From NCBI RefSeq assembly GCF_051014685.1, contig NC_135056.1, positions 868,001 through 932,000 on the forward strand: a stretch of 64,000 nucleotides of DNA, given 5' to 3'. The notes under the pieces are model-generated. The model was given only the letters and a program-made list of their open reading frames with translations. It was not told the DNA's origin and ran no database searches. Below are positions 26,606 to 41,102 of the stretch, in pieces. The position numbers and the translations under genes were made by a program. This DNA is from Ptiloglossa arizonensis. Its lineage: Eukaryota > Arthropoda > Insecta > Hymenoptera > Colletidae. Position 1 is the stretch's first letter; each line of letters opens with the position of its first letter.

Positions 26606-29600
26606 AGTAACGAACAAAGAAACGAAGAAACGGACAAAGAAACGGAGAAACGGAGAAAGAAACGTAGAATCGGAGAAATAAATGGAGAAACGAAGAAATA
26701 AACGGAAAAACGAAGAAAGAAACGGAGAAACGAAGAAAGAAACGGAGAAACGAAGAAAGAAACGGAGTAACGAACAAAGAAACGGAGAAACGAACAAAGA
26801 AACGGAGAAACGGAGAAAGAAACGGAGAAACGGAGAAATAAATGGAGAAACGAAGAAATAAACGGAGAAACCAAGAAAGAAACGGAGAAACGAAGAAAGA
26901 AACGGAGAAACGAAGAAAGAAACGGAGAAACGAAGAAAGAAACGGAGTAACGAACAAAGAAACGGAGAAATGGAGAAATAAACAGAGGAACGAGGGAAGG
27001 AACGGAGAAACGAACTAAGAAACGGAGAAATGATGAAAGAAACGGAGAAACGAAGAAACGAAGAAAGAAACGGAGAAACGAAGAAAGAAACGGAGAATCG
27101 GAGAAATAAATGGAGAAACGAAGAAACAAACGGAGAAACGATGAAAGAAACGGAGAAACGACGAAAGAAACGGAGAAACGAAGAAAGAAACTGAGAAACG
27201 AAGAAAGAAACGGAGAGTCGGAGAAATAAAAGGAGAAACGAAGAAATAAACGGAGAAACGAAGAAAGAATCGGAGAAACGAAGAAAGAAACGGAGAAACG
27301 AAGAAAGAAACGGAGTAAATAACAAAGAAACGGAGAAACGTACAAAGAAACGGAGAAACGAAGAAAGAAACGGAGAAACGGAAAAACAAATGGAGAAACG
27401 AAGAAATAAACGGAGAAACGAAGAAAGAAACGGAGAAACGAAGAAAGAAACGGAGAAACGAAGAAAGAAATTGAGAAGCGAAGAAAGAAACGGAGAAACG
27501 AAGAAAGAAACGGAGAAACGAAGAAAGAAATTGAGAAACGAAGAAAGAAACGGAGAAACGAAGAAAGAAACGGAGTAACGAAGAAAGAAACGAAGATACG
27601 AAGAAAGAAACGGAGTAACGAACAAAGAAACGGAGAAACGAACAAAGAAACGGAGAAACGGAGAAAGAAACGGAGAAACGGAGAAATAAATGGAGAAACG
27701 AAGATATAAACGGAGAAACGAAGAAAGAAACGGAGAATCGGAGAAATAAATGGAGAAACGAAGAAATAAACCGAGAAACGGAGAAAGAAGCGGAGAAACG
27801 AACAAAGAAACGGAAAAAAGAAAAAAGAAACGGAGAAACGAACAAAGAAACGGAGAAACGAACAAAGAAACGGAGAAACGAAGAAAGAAACGGAGAATCG
27901 GAGAAATAAATGGAGAAACGAAGAAATAAACGGAGAAACGAAGAAAGAAACGGAGAAACGAAGAAAGAAACGGAGAAACGAAGAAAGAAACGGAGTAATG
28001 AAGAAAGAAACGAAGAAACGAAGAAAGAAACGGAGAAACGAACAAAGAAACGGAGAATCGGAGAAAGAAACGGAGAAACGAACAAAGAAACGGAGAAACG
28101 AACAAAGAAACGTAGAAACGGAGAAATAAATGGAGAAACGAAGAAATAAACGGAGAAACGAACAAAGAAACGGAGAAACGAAGAAAGAAACGGAGAAATG
28201 GAGAAAGAAACGGAGAATCGGAGAGATAAACGGAGAAACGAAGAAATAAACGGAGAAACGAAGAAAGAAACGGAGAAACGAAGAAAGAAACGGAGAAACG
28301 AAGAAAGAAACGGAGTAATGAAGAAAGAAACGAAGAAACGAAGAAAGAAACGGAGAAACGAACAAAGAAACGGAGAATCGGAGAAAGAAACGGAGAAACG
28401 AACAAAGAAACGGAGAAACGAACAAAGAAACGGAGAAACGAACAAAGAAACGTAGAAACGGAGAAATAAATGGAGAAACGAAGAAATAAACGGAGAAACG
28501 AACAAAGAAACGGAGAAACGAAGAAAGAAACGAAGAAACGAAGAAAGAAACGGAGAAACGAAGAAATAAATGGAGAAACGAAGAAAGGAACGGAGAAACG
28601 AACAAAGAAACGGAGAAACGAAGAAAGAGACGGAGAAACGAACAAAGACACGGAGAAACGAACAAAGAAACGGAGAAACGGAGAAAGAAACGGAGAAACG
28701 AAGAAATAAACGGAGAAACGAAGGAAGAAACGGAGAAACGAAGAAAGAAACGGAGAAACGGAGAAATAAATGGAGAAACGAAGAAAGAAACGGAGAAACG
28801 AAGAAAGAAACGGAGAAACGAAGAAAGAAACGTAGAAACGGAGAGAGAAACGGAGAAACGAACAATGAAACGGAGAAACCAACAAAGAAACGGAGAAACG
28901 AACAAAGGGAGGGAGAAACGGAGAAGTAAATGGAGAAACGAAGAAACAAACGGAGAAACGAAGAAAGGAACGGAGAAACGAAGAAAGGAACGGAGAAACG
29001 AAGAAAGAAACGGAGAAACGAAGAAAGAAACGGAGTAACGAAGAAAGAAACGAAGAAACGAAGAAAGAAACGGAGAATCGGAGAAATAAATGGAGAAACG
29101 AAGAAATAAAACGAGAAACGGAGAAAGAAACGGGGAAACGAACAAAGAAACGGAGAAACGGAGAAAGAAACGGAGAAACGAACAAAGAAACGGAGAAACG
29201 AAGAAAGAAACGGAGAAACGGAGAAATAAATGGAGAAACGAAGAAATAAACGGAGAAACGAAGAAAGAAACGGAGAAACGAAGAAAGAAACGGGGAAACG
29301 GAGAAATAAATGGAGAAACGAAGAAATAAACGGAGAAACGAAGAAAGAAACGGAGAAACGAAGAAAGAAACGGAGAAACGAAGAAAGAAACGGAGTAACG
29401 AAGAAAGAAACGAAGAAAGGAAGAAAGAAACGGAGAATCGGAGAAATAAATGGAGAAACGAAGAAATAAAACGAGAAACGGAGAAAGAAACAGAGAAACG
29501 AAGAAAGAAACGGATAAACGAAGAAAGAAACGGAGAAACGAAGAAAGAAACGGAGAAACGAAGAAAGAAACGGGGAAACGAACAAAGAAACGGAGAAACG

Positions 29601-32600
29601 GAGAAATAAATGGAGGAACGAAGAAATAAACGGAGAAAAGAAGAAAGGAACGTAGAAACGAACAAAGAAACGGGGAAATGATGAAAGAAACGGAGAAACG
29701 GAGAAAGAAACGGAGAAACGAAGAAAGAAACAGAGAAGCGAACAAAGAAACGCAGAAACGCAGAATGAAACGGAGAAACGAAGAAATAAACGGAGAAATG
29801 AACAAAGAAACGGAGAAACAAGGAAAGAAACGGAGAATCGGAGAAATAAATGGAGAAACGAAGAAATAAAACGAAAAACGGAGAAAGAAACACAGAAACG
29901 AACAAGGAAACGGAGAAACGAAGAAAGAAACGGGAAACGAACAAAGAAACGGAGAAACGAAGAAAGAAACGCAGAAACGAACATAGAAACGGAGAAACGA
30001 ACAAAGAAACGGAGAAACGAAGAAAGAAACGGAGTAACGAAGAAAGAAACGCCGTAACGAACAAAGAAACGGAGAAACGGAGAAATAAACGGCGAAACGA
30101 AGAAAGGAACGGAGAAACGAACAAAGAACAGAGAAATGATGAAAGAAACGGAGAAACGAAGAAAGAAACGAAGAAACGAAGAAAGAAACGGAGAAACGAA
30201 GAAAGAAACGGAGAATCGGAGAAATAAATGGAGAAACGAAGAAAGAAACAGAGAAACGATGAAAGAAACGGAGAAACGAAGGAAGAAACGGAGAAACGAA
30301 GAAAGAAACTGAGAAACGAAGAAAGAAACGGAGGGTCGGAGAAATAAATGGAGAAACGAAGAAATAAACGGAGAAACGAAGAAAGAAACGGAGAAACGGA
30401 GAAAGAAACGGAGAAACGAAGAAAGAAACGGAGTAACGAACAAAGAAACGAAGAAACGGACAAAGAAACGGAGAAACGGAGAAAGAAACGTAGAATCGGA
30501 GAAATAAATGGAGAAACGAAGAAATAAACGGAAAAACGAAGAAAGAAACGGAGAAACGAAGAAAGAAACGGAGAAACGAAGAAAGAAACGGAGTAACGAA
30601 CAAAGAAACGGAGAAACGAACAAAGAAACGGAGAAACGGAGAAAGAAACGGAGAAACGGAGAAATAAATGGAGAAACGAAGAAATAAACGGAGAAACCAA
30701 GAAAGAAACGGAGAAACGAAGAAAGAAACGGAGAAACGAAGAAAGAAACGGAGAAACGAAGAAAGAAACGGAGTAACGAACAAAGAAACGGAGAAATGGA
30801 GAAATAAACAGAGGAACGAGGGAAGGAACGGAGAAACGAACAAAGAAACGGAGAAATGATGAAAGAAACGGAGAAACGAAGAAACGAAGAAAGAAACGGA
30901 GAAACGAAGAAAGAAACGGAGAATCGGAGAAATAAATGGAGAAACGAAGAAACAAACGGAGAAACGATGAAAGAAACGGAGAAACGACGAAAGAAACGGA
31001 GAAACGAAGAAAGAAACTGAGAAACGAAGAAAGAAACGGAGAGTCGGAGAAATAAAAGGAGAAACGAAGAAATAAACGGAGAAACGAAGAAAGAATCGGA
31101 GAAACGAAGAAAGAAACGGAGAAACGAAGAAAGAAACGGAGTAAATAACAAAGAAACGGAGAAACGTACAAAGAAACGGAGAAACGAAGAAAGAAACGGA
31201 GAAACGGAAAAACAAATGGAGAAACGAAGAAATAAACGGAGAAACGAAGAAAGAAACGGAGAAACGAAGAAAGAAACGGAGAAACGAAGAAAGAAATTGA
31301 GAAGCGAAGAAAGAAACGGAGAAACGAAGAAAGAAACGGAGAAACGAAGAAAGAAATTGAGAAACGAAGAAAGAAACGGAGAAACGAAGAAAGAAACGGA
31401 GTAACGAAGAAAGAAACGAAGATACGAAGAAAGAAACGGAGTAACGAACAAAGAAACGGAGAAACGAACAAAGAAACGGAGAAACGGAGAAAGAAACGGA
31501 GAAACGGAGAAATAAATGGAGAAACGAAGATATAAACGGAGAAACGAAGAAAGAAACGGAGAATCGGAGAAATAAATGGAGAAACGAAGAAATAAACCGA
31601 GAAACGGAGAAAGAAGCGGAGAAACGAACAAAGAAACGGAAAAAAGAAAAAAGAAACGGAGAAACGAACAAAGAAACGGAGAAACGAACAAAGAAACGGA
31701 GAAACGAAGAAAGAAACGGAGAATCGGAGAAATAAATGGAGAAACGAAGAAATAAACGGAGAAACGAAGAAAGAAACGGAGAAACGAAGAAAGAAACGGA
31801 GAAACGAAGAAAGAAACGGAGTAATGAAGAAAGAAACGAAGAAACGAAGAAAGAAACGGAGAAACGAACAAAGAAACGGAGAATCGGAGAAAGAAACGGA
31901 GAAACGAACAAAGAAACGGAGAAACGAACAAAGAAACGTAGAAACGGAGAAATAAATGGAGAAACGAAGAAATAAACGGAGAAACGAACAAAGAAACGGA
32001 GAAACGAAGAAAGAAACGGAGAAATGGAGAAAGAAACGGAGAATCGGAGAGATAAACGGAGAAACGAAGAAATAAACGGAGAAACGAAGAAAGAAACGGA
32101 GAAACGAAGAAAGAAACGGAGAAACGAAGAAAGAAACGGAGTAATGAAGAAAGAAACGAAGAAACGAAGAAAGAAACGGAGAAACGAACAAAGAAACGGA
32201 GAATCGGAGAAAGAAACGGAGAAACGAACAAAGAAACGGAGAAACGAACAAAGAAACGGAGAAACGAACAAAGAAACGTAGAAACGGAGAAATAAATGGA
32301 GAAACGAAGAAATAAACGGAGAAACGAACAAAGAAACGGAGAAACGAAGAAAGAAACGAAGAAACGAAGAAAGAAACGGAGAAACGAAGAAATAAATGGA
32401 GAAACGAAGAAAGGAACGGAGAAACGAACAAAGAAACGGAGAAACGAAGAAAGAGACGGAGAAACGAACAAAGACACGGAGAAACGAACAAAGAAACGGA
32501 GAAACGGAGAAAGAAACGGAGAAACGAAGAAATAAACGGAGAAACGAAGGAAGAAACGGAGAAACGAAGAAAGAAACGGAGAAACGGAGAAATAAATGGA

Positions 32601-33856
32601 GAAACGAAGAAAGAAACGGAGAAACGAAGAAAGAAACGGAGAAACGAAGAAAGAAACGTAGAAACGGAGAGAGAAACGGAGAAACGAACAATGAAACGGA
32701 GAAACCAACAAAGAAACGGAGAAACGAACAAAGGGAGGGAGAAACGGAGAAGTAAATGGAGAAACGAAGAAACAAACGGAGAAACGAAGAAAGGAACGGA
32801 GAAACGAAGAAAGGAACGGAGAAACGAAGAAAGAAACGGAGAAACGAAGAAAGAAACGGAGTAACGAAGAAAGAAACGAAGAAACGAAGAAAGAAACGGA
32901 GAATCGGAGAAATAAATGGAGAAACGAAGAAATAAAACGAGAAACGGAGAAAGAAACGGGGAAACGAACAAAGAAACGGAGAAACGGAGAAAGAAACGGA
33001 GAAACGAACAAAGAAACGGAGAAACGAAGAAAGAAACGGAGAAACGGAGAAATAAATGGAGAAACGAAGAAATAAACGGAGAAACGAAGAAAGAAACGGA
33101 GAAACGAAGAAAGAAACGGGGAAACGGAGAAATAAATGGAGAAACGAAGAAATAAACGGAGAAACGAAGAAAGAAACGGAGAAACGAAGAAAGAAACGGA
33201 GAAACGAAGAAAGAAACGGAGTAACGAAGAAAGAAACGAAGAAAGGAAGAAAGAAACGGAGAATCGGAGAAATAAATGGAGAAACGAAGAAATAAAACGA
33301 GAAACGGAGAAAGAAACAGAGAAACGAAGAAAGAAACGGATAAACGAAGAAAGAAACGGAGAAACGAAGAAAGAAACGGAGAAACGAAGAAAGAAACGGG
33401 GAAACGAACAAAGAAACGGAGAAACGGAGAAATAAATGGAGGAACGAAGAAATAAACGGAGAAAAGAAGAAAGGAACGTAGAAACGAACAAAGAAACGGG
33501 GAAATGATGAAAGAAACGGAGAAACGGAGAAAGAAACGGAGAAACGAAGAAAGAAACAGAGAAGCGAACAAAGAAACGCAGAAACGCAGAATGAAACGGA
33601 GAAACGAAGAAATAAACGGAGAAATGAACAAAGAAACGGAGAAACAAGGAAAGAAACGGAGAATCGGAGAAATAAATGGAGAAACGAAGAAATAAAACGA
33701 AAAACGGAGAAAGAAACACAGAAACGAACAAGGAAACGGAGAAACGAAGAAAGAAACGGGAAACGAACAAAGAAACGGAGAAACGAAGAAAGAAACGCAG
33801 AAACGAACATAGAAACGGAGAAACGAACAAAGAAACGGAGAAACGAAGAAAGAAAC
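26205..33856. repeat. Tandem duplication, period 3,826 bp
   Basis: Copies about 26205-30030 and 30031-33856 are colinear. Paired landmarks include AACGCCGTAACG (26224 and 30050), GGAGTAAATAACAAAG (about 27312 and 31138), a run GGAAAAAAGAAAAAAG (about 27813 and 31639), CAAAGGGAGGGAG (about 28903 and 32729), and GAAAAGAAGAAAGGAACGTA. The only difference I noticed is GAACTAAG at 27014 against GAACAAAG at 30840. Both ends lie inside ordinary units, so the junction at 30030/30031 is in register. This is the largest clean tandem duplication in the window. Confidence 0.9.
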
Positions 33857-36800
33857 GGAGAAACGGAGAAATAAATGGAGAAACGAAGAAATAAACGGAG
33901 AAACGAAGAAAGAAACGGAGAAACGAAGAAAGAAACGGAGAAACGAGGAAAGAAACGGAGTAACGAAGAAAGAAACGAAGAAACGAAGAAAGAAACGGAG
34001 AAACGAAGAAAGAAACGGAGAAACGAAGAAACAAACGGAGAAACGAAGAAAGAAACGGAGAAACGGAGAAATAAATGGAGAAACGAAGAAATAAACGGAG
34101 AAACGAAGAAAGGAACGGAGAAACGAACAAAGAAACGGAGAAACGAAGAAAGAAACGTAGAAACGGAGAGAGAAACGGAGAAACGAACAATGAAACGGAG
34201 AAACCAACAAAGAAACGGAGAAACGAACAAAGAAACGGAGAAACGAACAAAGAAACGGAGAAACGAAGAAAGAAACGGAGAAACGAAGAAAGAAACGAAG
34301 ATACGAAGAAAGAAACGGAGTAACGAACAAAGAAACGGAGAAACGAACAAAGAAACGGAGAAACGGAGAAAGAAACGGAGAAACGGAGAAATAAATGGAG
34401 AAACGAAGATATAAACGGAGAAACGAAGAAAGAAACGGAGAATCGGAGAAATAAATGGAGAAACGAAGAAATAAACCGAGAAACGGAGAAAGAAGCGGAG
34501 AAACGAACAAAGAAACGGAAAAAAGAAAAAAGAAACGGAGAAACGAACAAAGAAACGGAGAAACGAACAAAGAAACGGAGAAACGAAGAAAGAAACGGAG
34601 AATCGGAGAAATAAATGGAGAAACGAAGAAATAAACGGAGAAACGAAGAAAGAAACGGAGAAACGAAGAAAGAAACGGAGAAACGAAGAAAGAAACGGAG
34701 TAATGAAGAAAGAAACGAAGAAACGAAGAAAGAAACGGAGAAACGAACAAAGAAACGGAGAATCGGAGAAAGAAACGGAGAAACGAACAAAGAAACGGAG
34801 AAACGAACAAAGAAACGTAGAAACGGAGAAATAAATGGAGAAACGAAGAAATAAACGGAGAAACGAACAAAGAAACGGAGAAACGAAGAAAGAAACGGAG
34901 AAATGGAGAAAGAAACGGAGAATCGGAGAGATAAACGGAGAAACGAAGAAATAAACGGAGAAACGAAGAAAGAAACGGAGAAACGAAGAAAGAAACGGAG
35001 AAACGAAGAAAGAAACGGAGTAATGAAGAAAGAAACGAAGAAACGAAGAAAGAAACGGAGAAACGAACAAAGAAACGGAGAATCGGAGAAAGAAACGGAG
35101 AAACGAACAAAGAAACGGAGAAACGAACAAAGAAACGGAGAAACGAACAAAGAAACGTAGAAACGGAGAAATAAATGGAGAAACGAAGAAATAAACGGAG
35201 AAACGAACAAAGAAACGGAGAAACGAAGAAAGAAACGAAGAAACGAAGAAAGAAACGGAGAAACGAAGAAATAAATGGAGAAACGAAGAAAGGAACGGAG
35301 AAACGAACAAAGAAACGGAGAAACGAAGAAAGAGACGGAGAAACGAACAAAGACACGGAGAAACGAACAAAGAAACGGAGAAACGGAGAAAGAAACGGAG
35401 AAACGAAGAAATAAACGGAGAAACGAAGGAAGAAACGGAGAAACGAAGAAAGAAACGGAGAAACGGAGAAATAAATGGAGAAACGAAGAAAGAAACGGAG
35501 AAACGAAGAAAGAAACGGAGAAACGAAGAAAGAAACGTAGAAACGGAGAGAGAAACGGAGAAACGAACAATGAAACGGAGAAACCAACAAAGAAACGGAG
35601 AAACGAACAAAGGGAGGGAGAAACGGAGAAGTAAATGGAGAAACGAAGAAACAAACGGAGAAACGAAGAAAGGAACGGAGAAACGAAGAAAGGAACGGAG
35701 AAACGAAGAAAGAAACGGAGAAACGAAGAAAGAAACGGAGTAACGAAGAAAGAAACGAAGAAACGAAGAAAGAAACGGAGAATCGGAGAAATAAATGGAG
35801 AAACGAAGAAATAAAACGAGAAACGGAGAAAGAAACGGGGAAACGAACAAAGAAACGGAGAAACGGAGAAAGAAACGGAGAAACGAACAAAGAAACGGAG
35901 AAACGAAGAAAGAAACGGAGAAACGGAGAAATAAATGGAGAAACGAAGAAATAAACGGAGAAACGAAGAAAGAAACGGAGAAACGAAGAAAGAAACGGGG
36001 AAACGGAGAAATAAATGGAGAAACGAAGAAATAAACGGAGAAACGAAGAAAGAAACGGAGAAACGAAGAAAGAAACGGAGAAACGAAGAAAGAAACGGAG
36101 TAACGAAGAAAGAAACGAAGAAAGGAAGAAAGAAACGGAGAATCGGAGAAATAAATGGAGAAACGAAGAAATAAAACGAGAAACGGAGAAAGAAACAGAG
36201 AAACGAAGAAAGAAACGGATAAACGAAGAAAGAAACGGAGAAACGAAGAAAGAAACGGAGAAACGAAGAAAGAAACGGGGAAACGAACAAAGAAACGGAG
36301 AAACGGAGAAATAAATGGAGGAACGAAGAAATAAACGGAGAAAAGAAGAAAGGAACGTAGAAACGAACAAAGAAACGGGGAAATGATGAAAGAAACGGAG
36401 AAACGGAGAAAGAAACGGAGAAACGAAGAAAGAAACAGAGAAGCGAACAAAGAAACGCAGAAACGCAGAATGAAACGGAGAAACGAAGAAATAAACGGAG
36501 AAATGAACAAAGAAACGGAGAAACAAGGAAAGAAACGGAGAATCGGAGAAATAAATGGAGAAACGAAGAAATAAAACGAAAAACGGAGAAAGAAACACAG
36601 AAACGAACAAGGAAACGGAGAAACGAAGAAAGAAACGGGAAACGAACAAAGAAACGGAGAAACGAAGAAAGAAACGCAGAAACGAACATAGAAACGGAGA
36701 AACGAACAAAGAAACGGAGAAACGAAGAAAGAAACGGAGAAACGGAGAAATAAATGGAGAAACGAAGAAATAAACGGAGAAACGAAGAAAGAAACGGAGA

Positions 36801-37159
36801 AACGAAGAAAGAAACGGAGAAACGAGGAAAGAAACGGAGTAACGAAGAAAGAAACGAAGAAACGAAGAAAGAAACGGAGAAACGAAGAAAGAAACGGAGA
36901 AACGAAGAAACAAACGGAGAAACGAAGAAAGAAACGGAGAAACGGAGAAATAAATGGAGAAACGAAGAAATAAACGGAGAAACGAAGAAAGGAACGGAGA
37001 AACGAACAAAGAAACGGAGAAACGAAGAAAGAAACGTAGAAACGGAGAGAGAAACGGAGAAACGAACAATGAAACGGAGAAACCAACAAAGAAACGGAGA
37101 AACGAACAAAGAAACGGAGAAACGAACAAAGAAACGGAGAAACGAAGAAAGAAACGGAG
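31402..37159. repeat. Nested tandem duplication, period 2,879 bp
   Basis: 31402-34280 is repeated at 34281-37159. Copy 1 overlaps the second copy of the 3,826-bp duplication, so the GGAAAAAAGAAAAAAG, CAAAGGGAGGGAG and AACGCAGAATG strings now occur three times in a row (27.4, 31.2 and 34.1-kb sets). The duplicated block includes 33857-34280, which is absent from the first 3,826-bp copy. The 2,879-bp event must therefore postdate the 3,826-bp one, or a deletion followed. I noticed no substitution at the places compared. Confidence 0.87.
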
Positions 37160-37741
37160 AAACGAAGAAAGAAACGGAGTAACGAAGAAAGAAACGAAGA
37201 AACGAAGAAAGAAACGGAGAATCGGAGAAATAAATGGAGAAACGAAGAAATAAAACGAGAAACGGAGAAAGAAACAGAGAAACGAACAAGGAAACGGAGA
37301 AACGAAGGAAGAAACGGAGAAACCAAGAAGGAAACGGAGAAACGAAGAAAGAAGCGGAGAAACGAAGATAGAAACGGAGAAACGAAGAAAGAAACGGAGA
37401 AACGGAGAAATAAATGGAGAAACGAAGAAATAAACGGAGAAACGAAGAAAGAAACGGAGAAACGAAGAAAGAAACGGAGAAACGAAGAAAGAAACGGAGT
37501 AACGAAGAAAGAAACGAAGAAACGAAGAAAGAAACGGAGAATCGGAGAAATAAATGGAGGAACGAAGAAATAAAACGAGAAACGGAGAAAGAAACAGAGA
37601 AACGAAGAAAGAAACGGATAAACGAAGAAAGAAACGGAGAAACGAAGAAAGAAACGGAGAAACGAAGAAAGAAACGGGGAAACGAACAAAGAAACGGAGA
37701 AACGGAGAAAGAAACGGAGAAACGAACAAAGAAACGGAGAA
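35518..37741. repeat. 2.2-kb segmental copy, partner 38634-40857
   Basis: Matches 38634-40857 at an offset of 3,116 bp, with 893 bp of other array sequence between the copies. I noticed about seven substitutions: CGGGGAAACGG to CGGAGAAACGG, GAAAGGAAG to GAAACGAAG, CATAGAAACGG to CATAGAAATGG, GAGGAAAG to GAAGAAAG, GAGAGAAACGG to GAGAGACACGG, GAAGAAAC to GAAGGAAAC, and GAAGAAAG to GAGGAAAG. More differences than in the 3,826-bp and 2,879-bp pairs imply an older split. Confidence 0.85.
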
Positions 37742-38633
37742 ACGAAGAAAGAAACGGAGAAACGGAGAAAGAAACAGAGAAACGAAAAAAGAAACGGATA
37801 AACGAAGAAAGAAACGGAGAAACGAAGAAAGAAACGGAGAAACGAGGAAAGAACGGAGTAACGAAGAAAGAAACGGAGAAACGTAGAAGTAAATGCAGAA
37901 ACGATGAAATAAACGGAGAAACGAACAAGGAAACGGAGAAACGAAGAAAGAAACGGGAAACGAACAAAGAAACGGAGAAACGAAGAAAGAAACGGAGAAA
38001 CGAACATAGAAACGGAGAAACGAAGAAAGAAACGGAAAAACGGAGAAATAATTGGAGAAACGAAGAAATAAACGGAGAAACGAAGAATGAAACGGAGAAA
38101 CGAAGAAAGAAACGGAGAAACGAAGAAAGAAACGAAGTAACGAAGAAAGAAACGAAGAAACGAAGAAAGAAACGGAGAAACAAAGAAAGAAACGGAGAAA
38201 CGAAGAAAGAAACGGAGAAACAAAGAAAGAAACGGAGAAACGGAGAAATAAATGGAGAAACGAAGAATTAAACGGAGAAACGAAGAAAGGAACGGAGAAA
38301 CGAACAAAGAAACGGAGAAATGATGAAAGAAACGGAGAAACGAAGAAAGAAACGAAGGAACGAAGAAAGAAACGGAGAAACGAAGAAAGAAACGGAGAAT
38401 CGGAGAAATAAATGGAGAAAGGAAGAAAGAAACGGAGAAACGAAGAAAGAAACGGAGAAACGAAGAAAGAAACGAAGAAGGGAAGAAAGAAACGGAGAAA
38501 CGAAGAAAGAAACGGAGAAACGAAGAAGAAACGGAGAAACGAAGAAAGAAACGGAGAAACGAAGTAAGAAACGGAGTAACGAACAAGGAAACGGAGAAAC
38601 GAACAAAGAAACGGAGAAACGAACAAAGAAACG

Positions 38634-40857
38634 GAGAAACGAAGAAAGAAACGTAGAAACGGAGAGAGAAACGGAGAAACGAACAATGAAACGGAGAAAC
38701 CAACAAAGAAACGGAGAAACGAACAAAGGGAGGGAGAAACGGAGAAGTAAATGGAGAAACGAAGAAACAAACGGAGAAACGAAGAAAGGAACGGAGAAAC
38801 GAAGAAAGGAACGGAGAAACGAAGAAAGAAACGGAGAAACGAAGAAAGAAACGGAGTAACGAAGAAAGAAACGAAGAAACGAAGAAAGAAACGGAGAATC
38901 GGAGAAATAAATGGAGAAACGAAGAAATAAAACGAGAAACGGAGAAAGAAACGGGGAAACGAACAAAGAAACGGAGAAACGGAGAAAGAAACGGAGAAAC
39001 GAACAAAGAAACGGAGAAACGAAGAAAGAAACGGAGAAACGGAGAAATAAATGGAGAAACGAAGAAATAAACGGAGAAACGAAGAAAGAAACGGAGAAAC
39101 GAAGAAAGAAACGGAGAAACGGAGAAATAAATGGAGAAACGAAGAAATAAACGGAGAAACGAAGAAAGAAACGGAGAAACGAAGAAAGAAACGGAGAAAC
39201 GAAGAAAGAAACGGAGTAACGAAGAAAGAAACGAAGAAACGAAGAAAGAAACGGAGAATCGGAGAAATAAATGGAGAAACGAAGAAATAAAACGAGAAAC
39301 GGAGAAAGAAACAGAGAAACGAAGAAAGAAACGGATAAACGAAGAAAGAAACGGAGAAACGAAGAAAGAAACGGAGAAACGAAGAAAGAAACGGGGAAAC
39401 GAACAAAGAAACGGAGAAACGGAGAAATAAATGGAGGAACGAAGAAATAAACGGAGAAAAGAAGAAAGGAACGTAGAAACGAACAAAGAAACGGGGAAAT
39501 GATGAAAGAAACGGAGAAACGGAGAAAGAAACGGAGAAACGAAGAAAGAAACAGAGAAGCGAACAAAGAAACGCAGAAACGCAGAATGAAACGGAGAAAC
39601 GAAGAAATAAACGGAGAAATGAACAAAGAAACGGAGAAACAAGGAAAGAAACGGAGAATCGGAGAAATAAATGGAGAAACGAAGAAATAAAACGAAAAAC
39701 GGAGAAAGAAACACAGAAACGAACAAGGAAACGGAGAAACGAAGAAAGAAACGGGAAACGAACAAAGAAACGGAGAAACGAAGAAAGAAACGCAGAAACG
39801 AACATAGAAATGGAGAAACGAACAAAGAAACGGAGAAACGAAGAAAGAAACGGAGAAACGGAGAAATAAATGGAGAAACGAAGAAATAAACGGAGAAACG
39901 AAGAAAGAAACGGAGAAACGAAGAAAGAAACGGAGAAACGAAGAAAGAAACGGAGTAACGAAGAAAGAAACGAAGAAACGAAGAAAGAAACGGAGAAACG
40001 AAGAAAGAAACGGAGAAACGAAGAAACAAACGGAGAAACGAAGAAAGAAACGGAGAAACGGAGAAATAAATGGAGAAACGAAGAAATAAACGGAGAAACG
40101 AAGAAAGGAACGGAGAAACGAACAAAGAAACGGAGAAACGAAGAAAGAAACGTAGAAACGGAGAGAGACACGGAGAAACGAACAATGAAACGGAGAAACC
40201 AACAAAGAAACGGAGAAACGAACAAAGAAACGGAGAAACGAACAAAGAAACGGAGAAACGAAGAAGGAAACGGAGAAACGAAGAAAGAAACGGAGTAACG
40301 AAGAAAGAAACGAAGAAACGAAGAAAGAAACGGAGAATCGGAGAAATAAATGGAGAAACGAAGAAATAAAACGAGAAACGGAGAAAGAAACAGAGAAACG
40401 AACAAGGAAACGGAGAAACGAAGGAAGAAACGGAGAAACCAAGAAGGAAACGGAGAAACGAAGAAAGAAGCGGAGAAACGAAGATAGAAACGGAGAAACG
40501 AAGAAAGAAACGGAGAAACGGAGAAATAAATGGAGAAACGAAGAAATAAACGGAGAAACGAAGAAAGAAACGGAGAAACGAGGAAAGAAACGGAGAAACG
40601 AAGAAAGAAACGGAGTAACGAAGAAAGAAACGAAGAAACGAAGAAAGAAACGGAGAATCGGAGAAATAAATGGAGGAACGAAGAAATAAAACGAGAAACG
40701 GAGAAAGAAACAGAGAAACGAAGAAAGAAACGGATAAACGAAGAAAGAAACGGAGAAACGAAGAAAGAAACGGAGAAACGAAGAAAGAAACGGGGAAACG
40801 AACAAAGAAACGGAGAAACGGAGAAAGAAACGGAGAAACGAACAAAGAAACGGAGAA
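38634..40857. repeat. 2.2-kb segmental copy of 35518-37741
   Basis: Right-hand partner at offset 3,116 bp. The match ends near 40857, where this copy enters an AAATGATGAAAG unit while the left copy continues with GAAACGAAGAAAG. The left flank, 38.27-38.63 kb, instead resembles the 41.1-41.7-kb string that starts at GAATTAAACGG. Confidence 0.85.
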
Positions 40858-41102
40858 ATGATGAAAGAAACGGAGAAACGAAGAAAGAAACGAAGAAACG
40901 AAGAAAGAAACGGAGAAACGAAGAAAGAAACGGAGAATCGGAGAAATAAATGGAGAAACGAAGAAAGAAACGGAGAAACGAAGAAAGAAACGGAGAAACG
41001 AAGAAAGAAACGGAGAAACGAAGAAAGAAACTGAGAAACGAAGAAAGAAACGGAGAAACGAAGAAAGAAACGGAGAAACGGAGAAATAAATGGAGAAACG
41101 AA

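Noticed and set aside
37414..38271. Plus-strand frames of 60-285 codons starting MEKRRNK as small charged proteins
   Set aside because: They begin at the TAAATGG variant and end at the next TAA variant, occur all over the array, overlap in several frames, and contain only the repeat translated.
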